Shown: positions 1 through 6,502 of the stretch, one piece after another | How positions within the stretch are numbered: the first letter of the stretch is position 1 | How the letters are laid out: every line of letters begins with the position of its first letter | Source: a virus | IMG/VR virus record: IMGVR_UViG_3300009285_001180 | Span: 1-44,297 of that record | DNA length: 44,297 nucleotides | Direction: 5' to 3' (one strand) | The notes under the pieces: generated by a model | Told to the model about the DNA's origin: nothing | What the model saw: only the letters and a program-made list of their open reading frames with translations | The model's database searches: none | Translations under genes and position numbers: made by a program

Positions 1-78
1 AATTCGTGGCAGTAAATTTCGGGTGCAATCCGTGAAGCCCAATCAACTACGCCTGAAACTTTTGCAAAGGAAAGAAGC

Positions 79-306
79 ATGAGCAACACGCCCAATCGAA
101 TTGAAATTTACAACATCGAAGGAAAAGTCAAGCGGACGGCAAAAACTGTCGTGCTTGAAATCAATACAGGAAGCACAGTTTTAGAAATGCACTTTGGCGA
201 TCCAGTTCAATTGATGAATTTTTTTGTTCTGATGATTGAAGATATGGCGAAAGTGTTTCCTGAGTTTGAAGCGTCGAAACTCTGGAATGATGATAGTTTC
301 AAATAG
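79..306 (+). CDS. Cassette gene, 75-aa protein of unknown function (cassette C3)
   Basis: Small acidic protein with no family I recognise. It begins at an ATG preceded by AAAGGAAAG, a good ribosome binding site, and ends 7 bases before the R'' box of the attC at 313-372. It is therefore the cargo of the cassette that starts at 44223 and, if the window is circular, continues across the ends. A short hydrophobic stretch (about residues 45-57) lies in the C-terminal half. Function unknown; the cassette location is the main information. Confidence 0.7.
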   Translation: MSNTPNRIEIYNIEGKVKRTAKTVVLEINTGSTVLEMHFGDPVQLMNFFVLMIEDMAKVFPEFEASKLWNDDSFK

Positions 307-312
307 AGCGGC

Positions 313-372
313 GCATAACACAGCGTGCAGGCGACAAGGGCGGGCGGTGGTTCTTTACTGCCAAAGTTAGGT
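313..372 (+). other. attC: attC recombination site of cassette C3 (short, degenerate)
   Basis: R'' is GCATAAC (313-319), followed by ACAGCGTGCAG, the L'' block shared by the other attC sites here. R' is GTTAGGT (366-372), cleaved between G and TT. R'' is the exact reverse complement of GTTATGC at 44223, the left edge of the cassette running off the right end of the window. The site is only 60 bases long and its L' block is degenerate, so it may fold less well than the others. Confidence 0.75.
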
Positions 373-379
373 GGCTTCT

Positions 380-598
380 ATGAGACACAGGTTATATCGT
401 TGGTTTATGGAGTTTGCCCATCGTCACGGATGGCACAAAATGGATGAGTTTCATCCCGAAGGTGATACCTTGTTGTGGTGTCAATGGTGCGGGTTACGCG
501 TGGTAACTGAGCGCCGCCTAACAAAAGATGCACCCGACTTGGGGTACGGTCCCGATAAATCAGCGTTACCCGTTATAAACCCCAAGCGGGTAATCTAA
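380..598 (+). CDS. Cassette gene, 72-aa Cys/Trp-rich small protein (cassette C4)
   Basis: The first ATG after the cassette boundary at 366 is at 380; there is no clear Shine-Dalgarno sequence, so translation may be weak or leaderless-like. The protein has a Trp/His-rich N-terminal half, then DGDTLLWCQWCG-like residues with a single CxxC pair (about residues 33-36). Such short CQWCG proteins are common in phage and cassette pools, but I know of no function. The last 27 codons lie inside the attC, typical of cassette genes. Confidence 0.6.
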   Translation: MRHRLYRWFMEFAHRHGWHKMDEFHPEGDTLLWCQWCGLRVVTERRLTKDAPDLGYGPDKSALPVINPKRVI

Positions 599-608
599 GC
601 CGTTGGCT
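516..608 (+). other. attC: attC site of cassette C4
   Basis: R'' GCCTAAC (516-522) and R' GTTGGCT (602-608). The inner arms ACCCGACTTGGGG and CCCCAAGCGGGT pair with one unpaired base, the expected extrahelical base of an attC hairpin. R'' matches the reverse complement of the cassette's left-edge heptamer (GTTAGGT at 366) at 6 of 7 positions, the only imperfect match among the cassettes. Confidence 0.88.
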
Positions 609-634
609 TGACTTCTTGCTTGCAAAGGATTTTT

Positions 635-859
635 ATGAAACATACACATTATTTTTTCCGAACGTGCCCCGCTTTTGTCATAGGTGATACATGGTCAACA
701 ATCCAAGAGGTTGTTGATTGCCCGCATTGTGATCCGCTTCATCGTGGCGCAAGCCAACAAAGCATGCAACCGGCCGCCTTTGGCGTAGGCTGGCGTGCGC
801 GTCTCGGTAATTGGCTCATCCGCTTGGGTGAGAGTCTTATTCAAAACGGCGGCGGGTAG
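635..859 (+). CDS. Cassette gene, 74-aa small protein with a CPHC motif (cassette C5)
   Basis: Start chosen at ATG 635 because AAAGGA lies 6 bases upstream; a longer TTG-initiated reading would begin inside the attC boundary at 608. The protein has an aromatic N-terminus and one CPHCDP motif (about residues 28-33), suggestive of half a zinc-binding site. Its C-terminal half is encoded by the attC sequence, so the tail may be non-functional. Unknown function. Confidence 0.6.
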   Translation: MKHTHYFFRTCPAFVIGDTWSTIQEVVDCPHCDPLHRGASQQSMQPAAFGVGWRARLGNWLIRLGESLIQNGGG

Positions 860-874
860 TGCCAACCGTTATGC
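752..874 (+). other. attC: attC site of cassette C5, abutting intI
   Basis: R'' AGCCAAC (752-758) is the exact reverse complement of GTTGGCT at the cassette's left edge (602). R' is GTTATGC (868-874), and the ATG inside this heptamer is the likely intI start codon. Internal arms GCAACCGGCCGCC and GGCGGCGGGTAGTGC pair with mismatches. Because this is the last attC of array 1, the bases to the right of G^TT (869 onward) should be the ancestral sequence in front of intI. Confidence 0.88.
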
Positions 875-1908
875 CCATGAAAAAATCAGAAGCCCTCGCA
901 AAACTAGATGACGCAATGAGACTTGAAAACAAGTCAATAGAAACGCGCAAGCAATACAAATATTGGGCGGAAACTTATTGCACGTTCATCGAACGCAGCA
1001 CTATAAAAGATTTGCCGTCCAAACAGAAGTTTGACGAATTCATCCTGCGGATGGTCAGGAGAAACCCCCAGCCATCCCTCTCCAATCAGAAACAGGCATT
1101 TTTCGCGATCCTGTATTTCTACAAAAATGTATTAGGGTTGAAAATGGAGGGATTGAAACCTCCGAGTGGACACAGAAGCCAAAAGATATTCAACGTCCTC
1201 ACCAGATCCCAAATTCAAACCCTGATCGACGCGCTCCCACGTGAGTATCAATTGATCGCCAAGCTCCTGTACGGCACCGGGATTAGGATTGACGAATGCC
1301 TGTCCCTGAGAATCAAGGACATAGATTTCGACCACGCCTCGATTTATGTTCAGGAAGGGAAGGGAGATAAGGCGCGCGCGGTGGACTTACCGGACGTGCT
1401 GATCAAGGACCTAAAAAGTCAGGTTGAACAAGCCCGCTCCCTGTATGAGTTCGACAAAAATAACAAACAAGGCGGCGTCTACCTGCCTCATGGATACGGC
1501 GCGAAACATCCCAAGGCGGCTCATTCCTTTGAGTGGTTTTGGCTTTTCCCCAATCCTAATCACGGACTCGATCCTGATAGCGGGAAACGGCAGCGCCATC
1601 ATGTTTATATTTTCTCCATTCAAAAAGCATTCAAGGCTGCGAGAGAAAAAACCAAACTCCCGATCTACACGACTCCTCATATCCTGCGGCACTGCTACGC
1701 CACCCATTATTTGGAGAGAGTCCTCAAAGACCTGCCTCCAATCCCCAATATAGGGAAATTCGCGCGGGATCTCCTGCAAGAAAAGATGGGGCATGTCTCT
1801 GCGGAAACCACCGATATTTATATCCACCTAGCCATGCCGAAGCACACGACGATAGACCATTCGCCGTTGACGGAATTACTATCTGCTAAATCAAGGAGCA
1901 ATACATGA
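871..1908 (+). CDS. intI: Integron integrase (IntI-type tyrosine recombinase)
   Basis: Catalyses recombination of folded attC sites with attI, or with secondary G^TT sites. From ATG 871 it has 345 residues. All catalytic residues are present: Arg139 in GTGIRIDE, Lys in GKGDKAR (about 164-167), His270-x-x-Arg273 in HILRH, His308 and Tyr317. The decisive feature is the IntI-specific insertion (about residues 188-245), with a KHPKAAHS block, EWFWLFP and DPDSGKRQRHH, closely matching class 1 IntI in layout; ordinary XerC/D or phage integrases lack it. About 11 extra residues (286-297) precede the second catalytic His. The GTG at 859 lies inside attC, so ATG 871 or 877 is the start. No Shine-Dalgarno sequence is visible. 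Transcribed in the same direction as the cassettes, unlike the usual divergent intI. Confidence 0.95.
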   Translation: MPMKKSEALAKLDDAMRLENKSIETRKQYKYWAETYCTFIERSTIKDLPSKQKFDEFILRMVRRNPQPSLSNQKQAFFAILYFYKNVLGLKMEGLKPPSGHRSQKIFNVLTRSQIQTLIDALPREYQLIAKLLYGTGIRIDECLSLRIKDIDFDHASIYVQEGKGDKARAVDLPDVLIKDLKSQVEQARSLYEFDKNNKQGGVYLPHGYGAKHPKAAHSFEWFWLFPNPNHGLDPDSGKRQRHHVYIFSIQKAFKAAREKTKLPIYTTPHILRHCYATHYLERVLKDLPPIPNIGKFARDLLQEKMGHVSAETTDIYIHLAMPKHTTIDHSPLTELLSAKSRSNT

Positions 1909-1967
1909 GAAACAAAAACGATAGACCTCACAAATCCGAACTAATCCAAGTCGCAGAACATTTATAA
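1905..1967 (+). CDS. Possible 20-aa peptide overlapping the intI stop
   Basis: An ATG overlaps the intI stop codon (ATGA) and opens a 20-codon frame ending in TAA. AAGGAG lies 9 bases upstream, so it could be translationally coupled to intI. The peptide is charged and has no family. It may equally be chance. Confidence 0.25.
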   Translation: MRNKNDRPHKSELIQVAEHL

Positions 1968-1992
1968 ACGCAATTCAAAGGAGAACAATATC

Positions 1993-2376
1993 ATGAAAAT
2001 CCAATTGAAGAAGAATGAAATTATCGTACTTCGTACAGCCAACTCACAACGGCAATCGCGAGGAGGTTTTCAATACCCCGAGCTTGGTCGCGTCATTGCA
2101 CCTGATTGGGATAGTGAAGAAAAGTGTGGTGGTGGGCTACATGCCTTGCCCTGGGGAGTTGGAGATTACAGTTTATTAGATAAAGTAGAAGCACACTGGG
2201 AGCCGCTGGACAGCCTAATTTCCATGCCTGAGTATGGCCGGCTGGAACTCGCGAAGGAAGGATTTCCCGACATAGACCCGCGCGAGTTCATTGTAGCTCC
2301 GATAGCAGGGGAGGCCGGAAATACACGGCTCTTTCCAAATTACCCCCATGTTCGATATAATTATCATTATATTTAG
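1993..2376 (+). CDS. DUF7666-like protein of unknown function
   Basis: 127 residues with a strong AAAGGAG site before the ATG. The order LRT...GGFQYPELGRVIAPDW...CGGGLHALPWGVGD is the signature I associate with the DUF7666-type module seen in phage proteins, often with GLHG.LWG. Family assigned from memory of that pattern, so moderate confidence. It lies between intI and array 2 and is not followed by an attC, so it appears to be phage backbone rather than cassette cargo. Confidence 0.6.
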   Translation: MKIQLKKNEIIVLRTANSQRQSRGGFQYPELGRVIAPDWDSEEKCGGGLHALPWGVGDYSLLDKVEAHWEPLDSLISMPEYGRLELAKEGFPDIDPREFIVAPIAGEAGNTRLFPNYPHVRYNYHYI

Positions 2377-2393
2377 ACTGAAATAGAGGTAGA

Positions 2394-2603
2394 ATGGACA
2401 GTAGGAAACCCCAAACCAGAATTGACCTCACGGACTACCGGGTATACATTGATGTTCTCTTAGAAAAGCTGAACTAGGGCGCGGTCTACAAGATGAGCAT
2501 GGAAGATTTGATGAAATTATTGATCGAGAAGGCAATGCAAAACTACTGCCCCGATGTCGTGATAGTCCCTAATAGAAAGCGGTTTGAAACATGGAAGTTT
2601 TGA
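2394..2603 (+). pseudogene. Ribbon-helix-helix-like gene interrupted by an in-frame amber codon
   Basis: An ATG at 2394 opens 27 codons (RIDLTDYRVYIDVLLEKLN) ending in TAG at 2475-2477. The same frame then stays open for 41 more codons to TGA at 2603, with an SMEDLMKLLIEKA helix. Read through, the 69-residue product resembles a small CopG/Arc-type DNA-binding protein: a beta strand, then two helices. Either a nonsense mutation inactivated it or the second half restarts at an internal ATG (2493). TAG ends other genes here, so recoding is unlikely. Confidence 0.5.
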
Positions 2604-2627
2604 TTATGAGAAAAACCATGTACATTC

Positions 2628-2647
2628 CGCTCATACACTAGTTAGAC
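2628..2647 (+). other. attI-like insertion point of array 2
   Basis: The sequence CTCATACACTA is followed by GTTAGAC (2641-2647), the left edge of cassette C6. Nothing upstream resembles an attC, so this is the junction of non-cassette DNA with the first cassette. Joining G2641 to TT at 4890 recreates the presumed ancestral sequence CACTA-G^TTATAACCCATG, which leads directly into the second recombinase gene. Confidence 0.6.
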
Positions 2648-2679
2648 CGCTTCGTGATAGCTAAGAAAGGAATTGCAAA

Positions 2680-2877
2680 ATGAATACATGGGCAGATTTA
2701 CACGGCGAAGATGGCGACGTAATTCCACATAAGCCAAGTAAAGGCGCAAAGTGGTGTGATAATTGTCAATGTTGGGTTGAAAGTTTTGACGCGAAGCGAT
2801 GGACGGGCGATGATAGACTGCATTGGCTTTGCCCTGGTTGTGATGTTGATCTTGTAGAGCCTGAAATAATGGAGTAG
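2680..2877 (+). CDS. Cassette gene, 65-aa zinc-ribbon protein (cassette C6)
   Basis: Good Shine-Dalgarno sequence (AAAGGA, 10 bases before the ATG). Contains CDNCQCW (about residues 27-33) and CPGC (about 51-54), a four-cysteine arrangement likely to bind zinc, with an acidic tail. No family recognised. It is the first gene of array 2 and is followed two bases later by a second gene in the same cassette. Confidence 0.65.
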   Translation: MNTWADLHGEDGDVIPHKPSKGAKWCDNCQCWVESFDAKRWTGDDRLHWLCPGCDVDLVEPEIME

Positions 2878-2879
2878 AT

Positions 2880-3092
2880 ATGCTAAAGGAAATATGGGAA
2901 GTACACGTAATAGGTACTAGAGATAATGATTTATTTGAGGCAATTATCACCGCAGAAGATTGCTCTAAACTAATTGCACAAGTTGCAAAAGTTGAAACTG
3001 CAAATGATATTGTTTCTTTGCACAACAATGAGCGCGGTCTAACACCGCGTGCAGTGGACGGTGCTGATAGTCTGCCTATCGGTGGCGCTTGA
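2880..3092 (+). CDS. Second gene of cassette C6, 70-aa unknown protein
   Basis: Starts two bases after the preceding stop, with the GGAG of that gene's end serving as ribosome binding site, so the two are probably coupled. The first 50 residues form a plausible small alpha/beta domain (EIWEVHVIGTRDNDLFEAIITAEDC style); the last 18 are encoded by attC. Two-gene cassettes are less common than single-gene ones. Function unknown. Confidence 0.6.
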   Translation: MLKEIWEVHVIGTRDNDLFEAIITAEDCSKLIAQVAKVETANDIVSLHNNERGLTPRAVDGADSLPIGGA

Positions 3093-3161
3093 AGAAGTTA
3101 GTGAAGGCATAAAGTTAGTGGCGGATGTCCACCGCACCGCCACTAACGCAAACCGTTGGAA
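3037..3161 (+). other. attC: attC site of cassette C6
   Basis: R'' GTCTAAC (3037-3043) is the exact reverse complement of GTTAGAC at the cassette start (2641). R' is GTTGGAA (3155-3161). Arms GCAGTGGACGGTG and CACCGCCACTAACGC pair with an unpaired base. L' carries the block TAACGCAAACC shared by most attC sites in this window. Confidence 0.92.
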
Positions 3162-3170
3162 GGCTAAGAA

Positions 3171-3731
3171 ATGTTGAACTCGGTCAAAAAAGCGCAGAGC
3201 ATAGTAGGCTCAAATAATGATGGCGGTAGACCCGAAAACGATTTCTACCCAACCCCGCCAGCGGGAACACTTGGCTTATTGAAAGTTGAGTCTTTCGTTG
3301 GTAATCTTTGGGAGCCTGCCTGCGGTGATGGTTCGATGAGTAAGGTTCTGGAATCCGAAGGCTATCAGGTTGTAAGCACGGATCTTCAACCACGCGGTTA
3401 TGGCACGCAAGGCGATTTCTTTTTTTATAGTTCGCTTCTTGCGCCGAACATTGTCACTAATCCGCCGTTCAGGTTGGCTCAAGAGTTTGCTGATCGCGCG
3501 CTTGCTCTTGGATGTGGAAAACTTGCACTACTTTGTAAACTCGCATTTCTCGAAGGTCAAGAACGCGGTAACTGGTTTCCAAGAACGCCATTGAAAAACG
3601 TCTATGTATTCAGCGAGCGATTGACAATGACGCGCAACGGTGAACCGCAAACAGGCGGGGGAATGATTGCCTTCGCTTGGTTCGTTTGGGAACGCGGTTA
3701 TTCTGGTAAGCCTATGATTGGTTGGCTATGA
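3171..3731 (+). CDS. DNA N6-adenine methyltransferase, phage Dam-like (cassette C7)
   Basis: 186 residues. Motif I-like WEPACGDGSMSKVLE (about 47-61) for S-adenosylmethionine, the acidic STDLQ strand end, and the catalytic motif IV as TNPPF (about 95-99). NPPF/Y enzymes methylate the exocyclic amine of adenine. It is short and lacks a clear target recognition domain, like phage solitary methyltransferases that protect the genome from host restriction. Sole cargo of its cassette, 10 bases after the boundary. Confidence 0.85.
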   Translation: MLNSVKKAQSIVGSNNDGGRPENDFYPTPPAGTLGLLKVESFVGNLWEPACGDGSMSKVLESEGYQVVSTDLQPRGYGTQGDFFFYSSLLAPNIVTNPPFRLAQEFADRALALGCGKLALLCKLAFLEGQERGNWFPRTPLKNVYVFSERLTMTRNGEPQTGGGMIAFAWFVWERGYSGKPMIGWL

Positions 3732-3742
3732 GTCGCTACGCC

Positions 3743-3853
3743 TTCCAACAAAGCGTGAACCCGACGTGTGCAACGTCACGGTTGGCATAGGTATCGGTGA
3801 ATAAATTTATGGTCTTGTGTTCTCGCACACGCGGGTAACGCAAACCGTTAGAA
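3743..3853 (+). other. attC: attC site of cassette C7
   Basis: R'' TTCCAAC (3743-3749) exactly complements the cassette's first heptamer GTTGGAA (3155). R' GTTAGAA (3847-3853). Arms GAACCCGACGTGTGC and GCACACGCGGGTAACGC pair with one bulge. Confidence 0.92.
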
Positions 3854-3860
3854 GGCTCAA

Positions 3861-4073
3861 ATGGCAGAATATTGTGAATGGCATCATGAAGATGAAGACA
3901 ACAATTCGTGGGAAACCGAATGTAAAAACATTTGGGAGTTGAATGAAGGAAACCCGATTGAGAACAGCATGAACTATTGTCCGTTCTGTGGTCGCCTTCT
4001 AACACTGCGTGCACCAGACCCGCTTTCAGCGGATGAAGCGGACGCAGAATCTACAGAACCAGCGGGCTGGTAA
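3861..4073 (+). CDS. Cassette gene, 70-aa zinc-ribbon protein (cassette C8)
   Basis: Acidic, His/Cys-rich protein: CEWHHEDEDNN, a central Cys (about residue 21), and CPFCGRLL (about 40-47) ending the native part; the remaining 23 residues come from attC. This form (Cys...Cys...CP-C-G-LL) is a common small phage protein type, probably a one-zinc fold. Role unknown. Confidence 0.65.
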   Translation: MAEYCEWHHEDEDNNSWETECKNIWELNEGNPIENSMNYCPFCGRLLTLRAPDPLSADEADAESTEPAGW

Positions 4074-4088
4074 CGCAAACCGTTGGAG
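3997..4088 (+). other. attC: attC site of cassette C8
   Basis: R'' TTCTAAC (3997-4003) exactly complements GTTAGAA at 3847. R' GTTGGAG (4082-4088). L'' ACTGCGTGCACCAGACCCGC and L' GCGGGCTGGTAACGC pair with a bulge. Confidence 0.92.
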
Positions 4089-4093
4089 CGACA

Positions 4094-4333
4094 ATGATAA
4101 AAAGTAGAAAAGAAAAACAACTCGAATTAACAAGAAGCAGAATCAAACGGCTTAACGAGATTGCAATTGAGCACGGCTGGGCGAATTGGTCTGCTTATGA
4201 AACTTCTGTATTAAATGGTCTGTGCGCTCCAACAGAGCGTGCAGCGGACGGCTTACAGGCTCATGCGAGCCTATGTAATGTTCACATTGGTAAATCCTGC
4301 AATTGCGGTGAAGGTTGGAAACGCCGCCGCTAA
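4094..4333 (+). CDS. Cassette gene, 79-aa basic protein (cassette C9)
   Basis: Starts 12 bases after the cassette boundary with GGAG upstream of ATG 4094. N-terminal half is highly basic and helical (KSRKEKQLELTRSRIKRL), followed by an EHGWANWSAYETSVL segment; the rest is attC-encoded. It might bind nucleic acid, judged only by charge. Unknown function. Confidence 0.55.
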   Translation: MIKSRKEKQLELTRSRIKRLNEIAIEHGWANWSAYETSVLNGLCAPTERAADGLQAHASLCNVHIGKSCNCGEGWKRRR

Positions 4334-4348
4334 CGCAAACCGTTAGGC
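4227..4348 (+). other. attC: attC site of cassette C9
   Basis: R'' CTCCAAC (4227-4233) exactly complements GTTGGAG at 4082. R' GTTAGGC (4342-4348). Arms GCAGCGGACGGC and GCCGCCGCTAACGC pair with a bulge. Confidence 0.92.
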
Positions 4349-4357
4349 ATCTAAGAA

Positions 4358-4843
4358 ATGTTGAATTTACAGCCCATAACATACCCCGAAGCGTGCAAGT
4401 TTATTGAGCTCGTGCATCGCCACCACTTACCGCCGCAAGGCTGGAAGTTTGGTATTGCCGTGAATGATGGTGAAAAAGTTGTAGGCGTAATCACGGTAGG
4501 GCGTCCCGTTGCTCGAATGTTGGATGATGGATGGACGCTCGAAGTCACACGCTGCGCAACCGATGGCACAAAGAACGCGCCGTCAATGCTCTACGGAGCT
4601 GCAAGCCGCGCCGCCTTTGCTCTTGGCTATAAGCGAGTGATTACCTACACTTTGCAATCAGAGCCAGGCACATCACTTGTATCTGCAAACTGGAGAAGTT
4701 TAGGCGAAGCGGGCGGCGGAAGTTGGAATAGAACAGCTCGTCCGCGAGTAGACACACACCCAATTGAGCAAAAGACTTTATGGGAAGTAGTCTCTACGAT
4801 GCCTAACAAATGCGTGAACCCGACAAAAACTACTGGTCGGTAA
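4358..4843 (+). CDS. XF1762-family (GNAT-like) phage protein (cassette C10)
   Basis: 161 residues matching the XF1762 family pattern: FIELVHRHHLPPQGWKFGIAV near the N-terminus, VVGVITVGRPVARMLDDGWTLEVTR (about 41-65), CATDGTKNAPSMLYGAASRAA, and a C-terminal TYTLQSEPGTSL. The fold is related to GNAT acetyltransferases. Family members are widespread in phages and mobile elements; the substrate is not known to me. The C-terminal 14 residues lie in attC. Last cassette of array 2. Confidence 0.8.
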   Translation: MLNLQPITYPEACKFIELVHRHHLPPQGWKFGIAVNDGEKVVGVITVGRPVARMLDDGWTLEVTRCATDGTKNAPSMLYGAASRAAFALGYKRVITYTLQSEPGTSLVSANWRSLGEAGGGSWNRTARPRVDTHPIEQKTLWEVVSTMPNKCVNPTKTTGR

Positions 4844-4895
4844 AATTATCAGGTTCGGCGTTCCCCGTTTTTGCGGGTTACGCAAACCGTTATAA
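4801..4895 (+). other. attC: attC site of cassette C10, abutting the second recombinase
   Basis: R'' GCCTAAC (4801-4807) exactly complements GTTAGGC at 4342. R' reads GTTATAA (4889-4895), deviating from GTTRRRY at its last base because the right half belongs to the ancestral target. Arms GAACCCGACAAAAAC and GTTTTTGCGGGTTACGC pair with a bulge. Confidence 0.9.
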
Positions 4896-4898
4896 CCC

Positions 4899-5828
4899 AT
4901 GAACACAAAGCAAATCATAACCGCATACATCCACGCTCTTGAATACAGGCCGGCTACAACGCGCAAGACATACACCCAGGGACTCAAGGTATATATCAAA
5001 ACGGTGGGAGTTGATGCGCCTATCAATTTACAAACTTACATAAAATTTCTAAAATCCCTATCCCCCTACCCCGCCAGCACCCAACATGTCTACCACAATG
5101 CCGCCCTTGGGCTCTATAAATTCTACTGCCTTGAATACGACGAAACCGTAAACCTGATCGCCATGAAAGAGGCGGTTAAGGTTTACCTGAAAAAAGGCTC
5201 CAGCAAACTTCACTTTGACCGAGACAATGTAAGCGTCCTGGTGGAATATGCCGAGAGCATGAAATACTCAAGCGATGATCCTGACACGGAACTGCGTAAC
5301 CTGCGCGACAAAGCATTTATCCTGCTATGTGTCGATTCGGGACTTCGGATCTCCGAGGCGTGCGCCCTGAAGCGCGGGCAAGTTCCGTGGGAAAAGAAAT
5401 ATATCTATATCATCGGCAAGGGAGCGAAAGAGGAGAGAATAAGATTTTCAGACCGCGCCTTGCGTGCCATAAAGCAATATCTCCACAAGCGGGCGGCCAT
5501 GGATGGAGCCACAGGACAGCCGCTGGACTCCATGCCACTCTTCGCCCGCCATGATCGAGGCGGGGGGCGAAGAGTCAAACCTGTTCACTCAGGCGGCATG
5601 TGGTCGGCCTTTGTAGGTCACATGCGCAAGGCCGGTATTGAGAAGGGAGCGATTTCCCCCCATAAGTTGAGACACGAGGCTATTACCCATATGTTTGAGA
5701 CATCCAACAACATCAAGACTACGATGGAATTCTCAAGGCACTCTCGAATGGATACAGTAAATAAATACACCCACCTGGTCGATCGTGTTGTGGATGATGC
5801 CTATGAAAAGGCATTCAATAAAAGGTAA
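4899..5828 (+). CDS. Tyrosine recombinase, XerC/D-like phage integrase
   Basis: 309 residues: N-terminal SAM-like core-binding domain (about 1-95) and catalytic domain with Arg150 (SGLRISEA), Lys174 (GKGAKEER), His255-x-x-Arg258 (HKLRH), His281 and nucleophile Tyr290 (NKYTHL). It lacks the IntI-specific insertion, so it is probably the phage's own site-specific integrase or a dimer resolvase. No arm-binding domain is visible. Its ATG lies 3 bases after the R' box of the last attC, in a context (TTATAACCCATGAA) very like that of intI (TTATGCCCATGAA). No attC follows, so the gene itself is not cassette cargo. Confidence 0.9.
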   Translation: MNTKQIITAYIHALEYRPATTRKTYTQGLKVYIKTVGVDAPINLQTYIKFLKSLSPYPASTQHVYHNAALGLYKFYCLEYDETVNLIAMKEAVKVYLKKGSSKLHFDRDNVSVLVEYAESMKYSSDDPDTELRNLRDKAFILLCVDSGLRISEACALKRGQVPWEKKYIYIIGKGAKEERIRFSDRALRAIKQYLHKRAAMDGATGQPLDSMPLFARHDRGGGRRVKPVHSGGMWSAFVGHMRKAGIEKGAISPHKLRHEAITHMFETSNNIKTTMEFSRHSRMDTVNKYTHLVDRVVDDAYEKAFNKR

Positions 5829-5845
5829 AAATGAAGGAGAATAAC

Positions 5846-6052
5846 ATGCTACTGGCCGGAGAACTTCAAGCAATAAAAAATGTTATCAGTTACGCCAGGA
5901 TCTACGGCTTCGGCAGCCTAATCGCCCACCTGCGCCGGGCTTGGGCCCTGGATCTGATGAAACACAACCCGTCGCTTACCTATCAAGAGGCGACCATGGC
6001 TACCGATGTGGATCCATATGCCGAGCACATCGAGATCGATCTGGATCTGTAA
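5846..6052 (+). CDS. Small protein of unknown function, 68 aa
   Basis: Start chosen at ATG 5846 because AAGGAG lies 6 bases upstream; an in-frame ATG at 5831 has no such site. Amphipathic N-terminus, a GFGSLIAHLRRAWALDLMKHNP segment and a very acidic end. Probably co-transcribed with the integrase 17 bases upstream. It could be a small DNA-binding accessory (excisionase-like) protein, but no motif proves this. Confidence 0.55.
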   Translation: MLLAGELQAIKNVISYARIYGFGSLIAHLRRAWALDLMKHNPSLTYQEATMATDVDPYAEHIEIDLDL

Positions 6053-6067
6053 ACTATAGGTGACTAC

Positions 6068-6451
6068 ATGCGATTCAAACTGATTGAGAATGACCCTGAA
6101 TTTCCGAATGACGGCGAAACCTGCTGGTATTGGGATCTCGCCCGAATCACTCCCCACCTGGCCGGCGACGGCCTGCAGGATTATGTAGCCGTCCAATGCT
6201 ATTGCAACAGGGACCCGAATAACTATATCCGGACCACCGAAAAGATGGCGCTGCTTTATACCGATCAAGCCGAGTATTATGCGGTGTGCCAATCTTGCGC
6301 GAGAAAATATCACCATCTGCAATGGTCCGGATCCACGTTCAACCGTGATTGGCGAGAGAGGTCCCACGAATATCTCAAGTATCACGAAAAAGAAAAAGGC
6401 TGGTGCGAATTCTGCGATCCCATCTTCGGCAATGGCGGGTGGAGATCGTAA
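6068..6451 (+). CDS. Unknown protein with Cys pairs, 127 aa
   Basis: Follows the previous gene by 15 bases. Contains a CYC motif (about residue 45), CQSC (about 75-78) and CEFC (about 113-116), spaced so that one or two zinc ions could be bound, with many aromatic residues. No family recognised. Last gene before a strong palindromic terminator. Confidence 0.6.
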   Translation: MRFKLIENDPEFPNDGETCWYWDLARITPHLAGDGLQDYVAVQCYCNRDPNNYIRTTEKMALLYTDQAEYYAVCQSCARKYHHLQWSGSTFNRDWRERSHEYLKYHEKEKGWCEFCDPIFGNGGWRS

Positions 6452-6474
6452 CCCCTCCCCCCCCCCCCACAACC

Positions 6475-6502
6475 AAAAAGACCCCGGGCCCGGGGTCTTT
6501 TT
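6475..6502. terminator. Bidirectional intrinsic terminator
   Basis: A perfect 28-base palindrome: A5 and a GC-rich stem (GACCCCGGGCCCGGGGTC) then T5. Both strands have a U-tract, so it can stop transcripts from either side. It ends the integrase operon. A 12-C run lies just upstream (6457-6468). Confidence 0.88.

Noticed and set aside
2394-2603. Phage stop-codon (TAG) recoding
   Set aside because: Other genes here end in TAG (for example 79-306 and 2680-2877), and no suppressor tRNA is visible.
4899-5828. Second recombinase as another IntI or as cassette cargo
   Set aside because: It lacks the IntI-specific insertion and no attC follows it, although its start lies at an attC edge.
6451-6470. 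C-rich homopolymer as a phase-variation tract
   Set aside because: It lies after the stop codon of the preceding gene and outside any promoter; its effect on expression is unclear.
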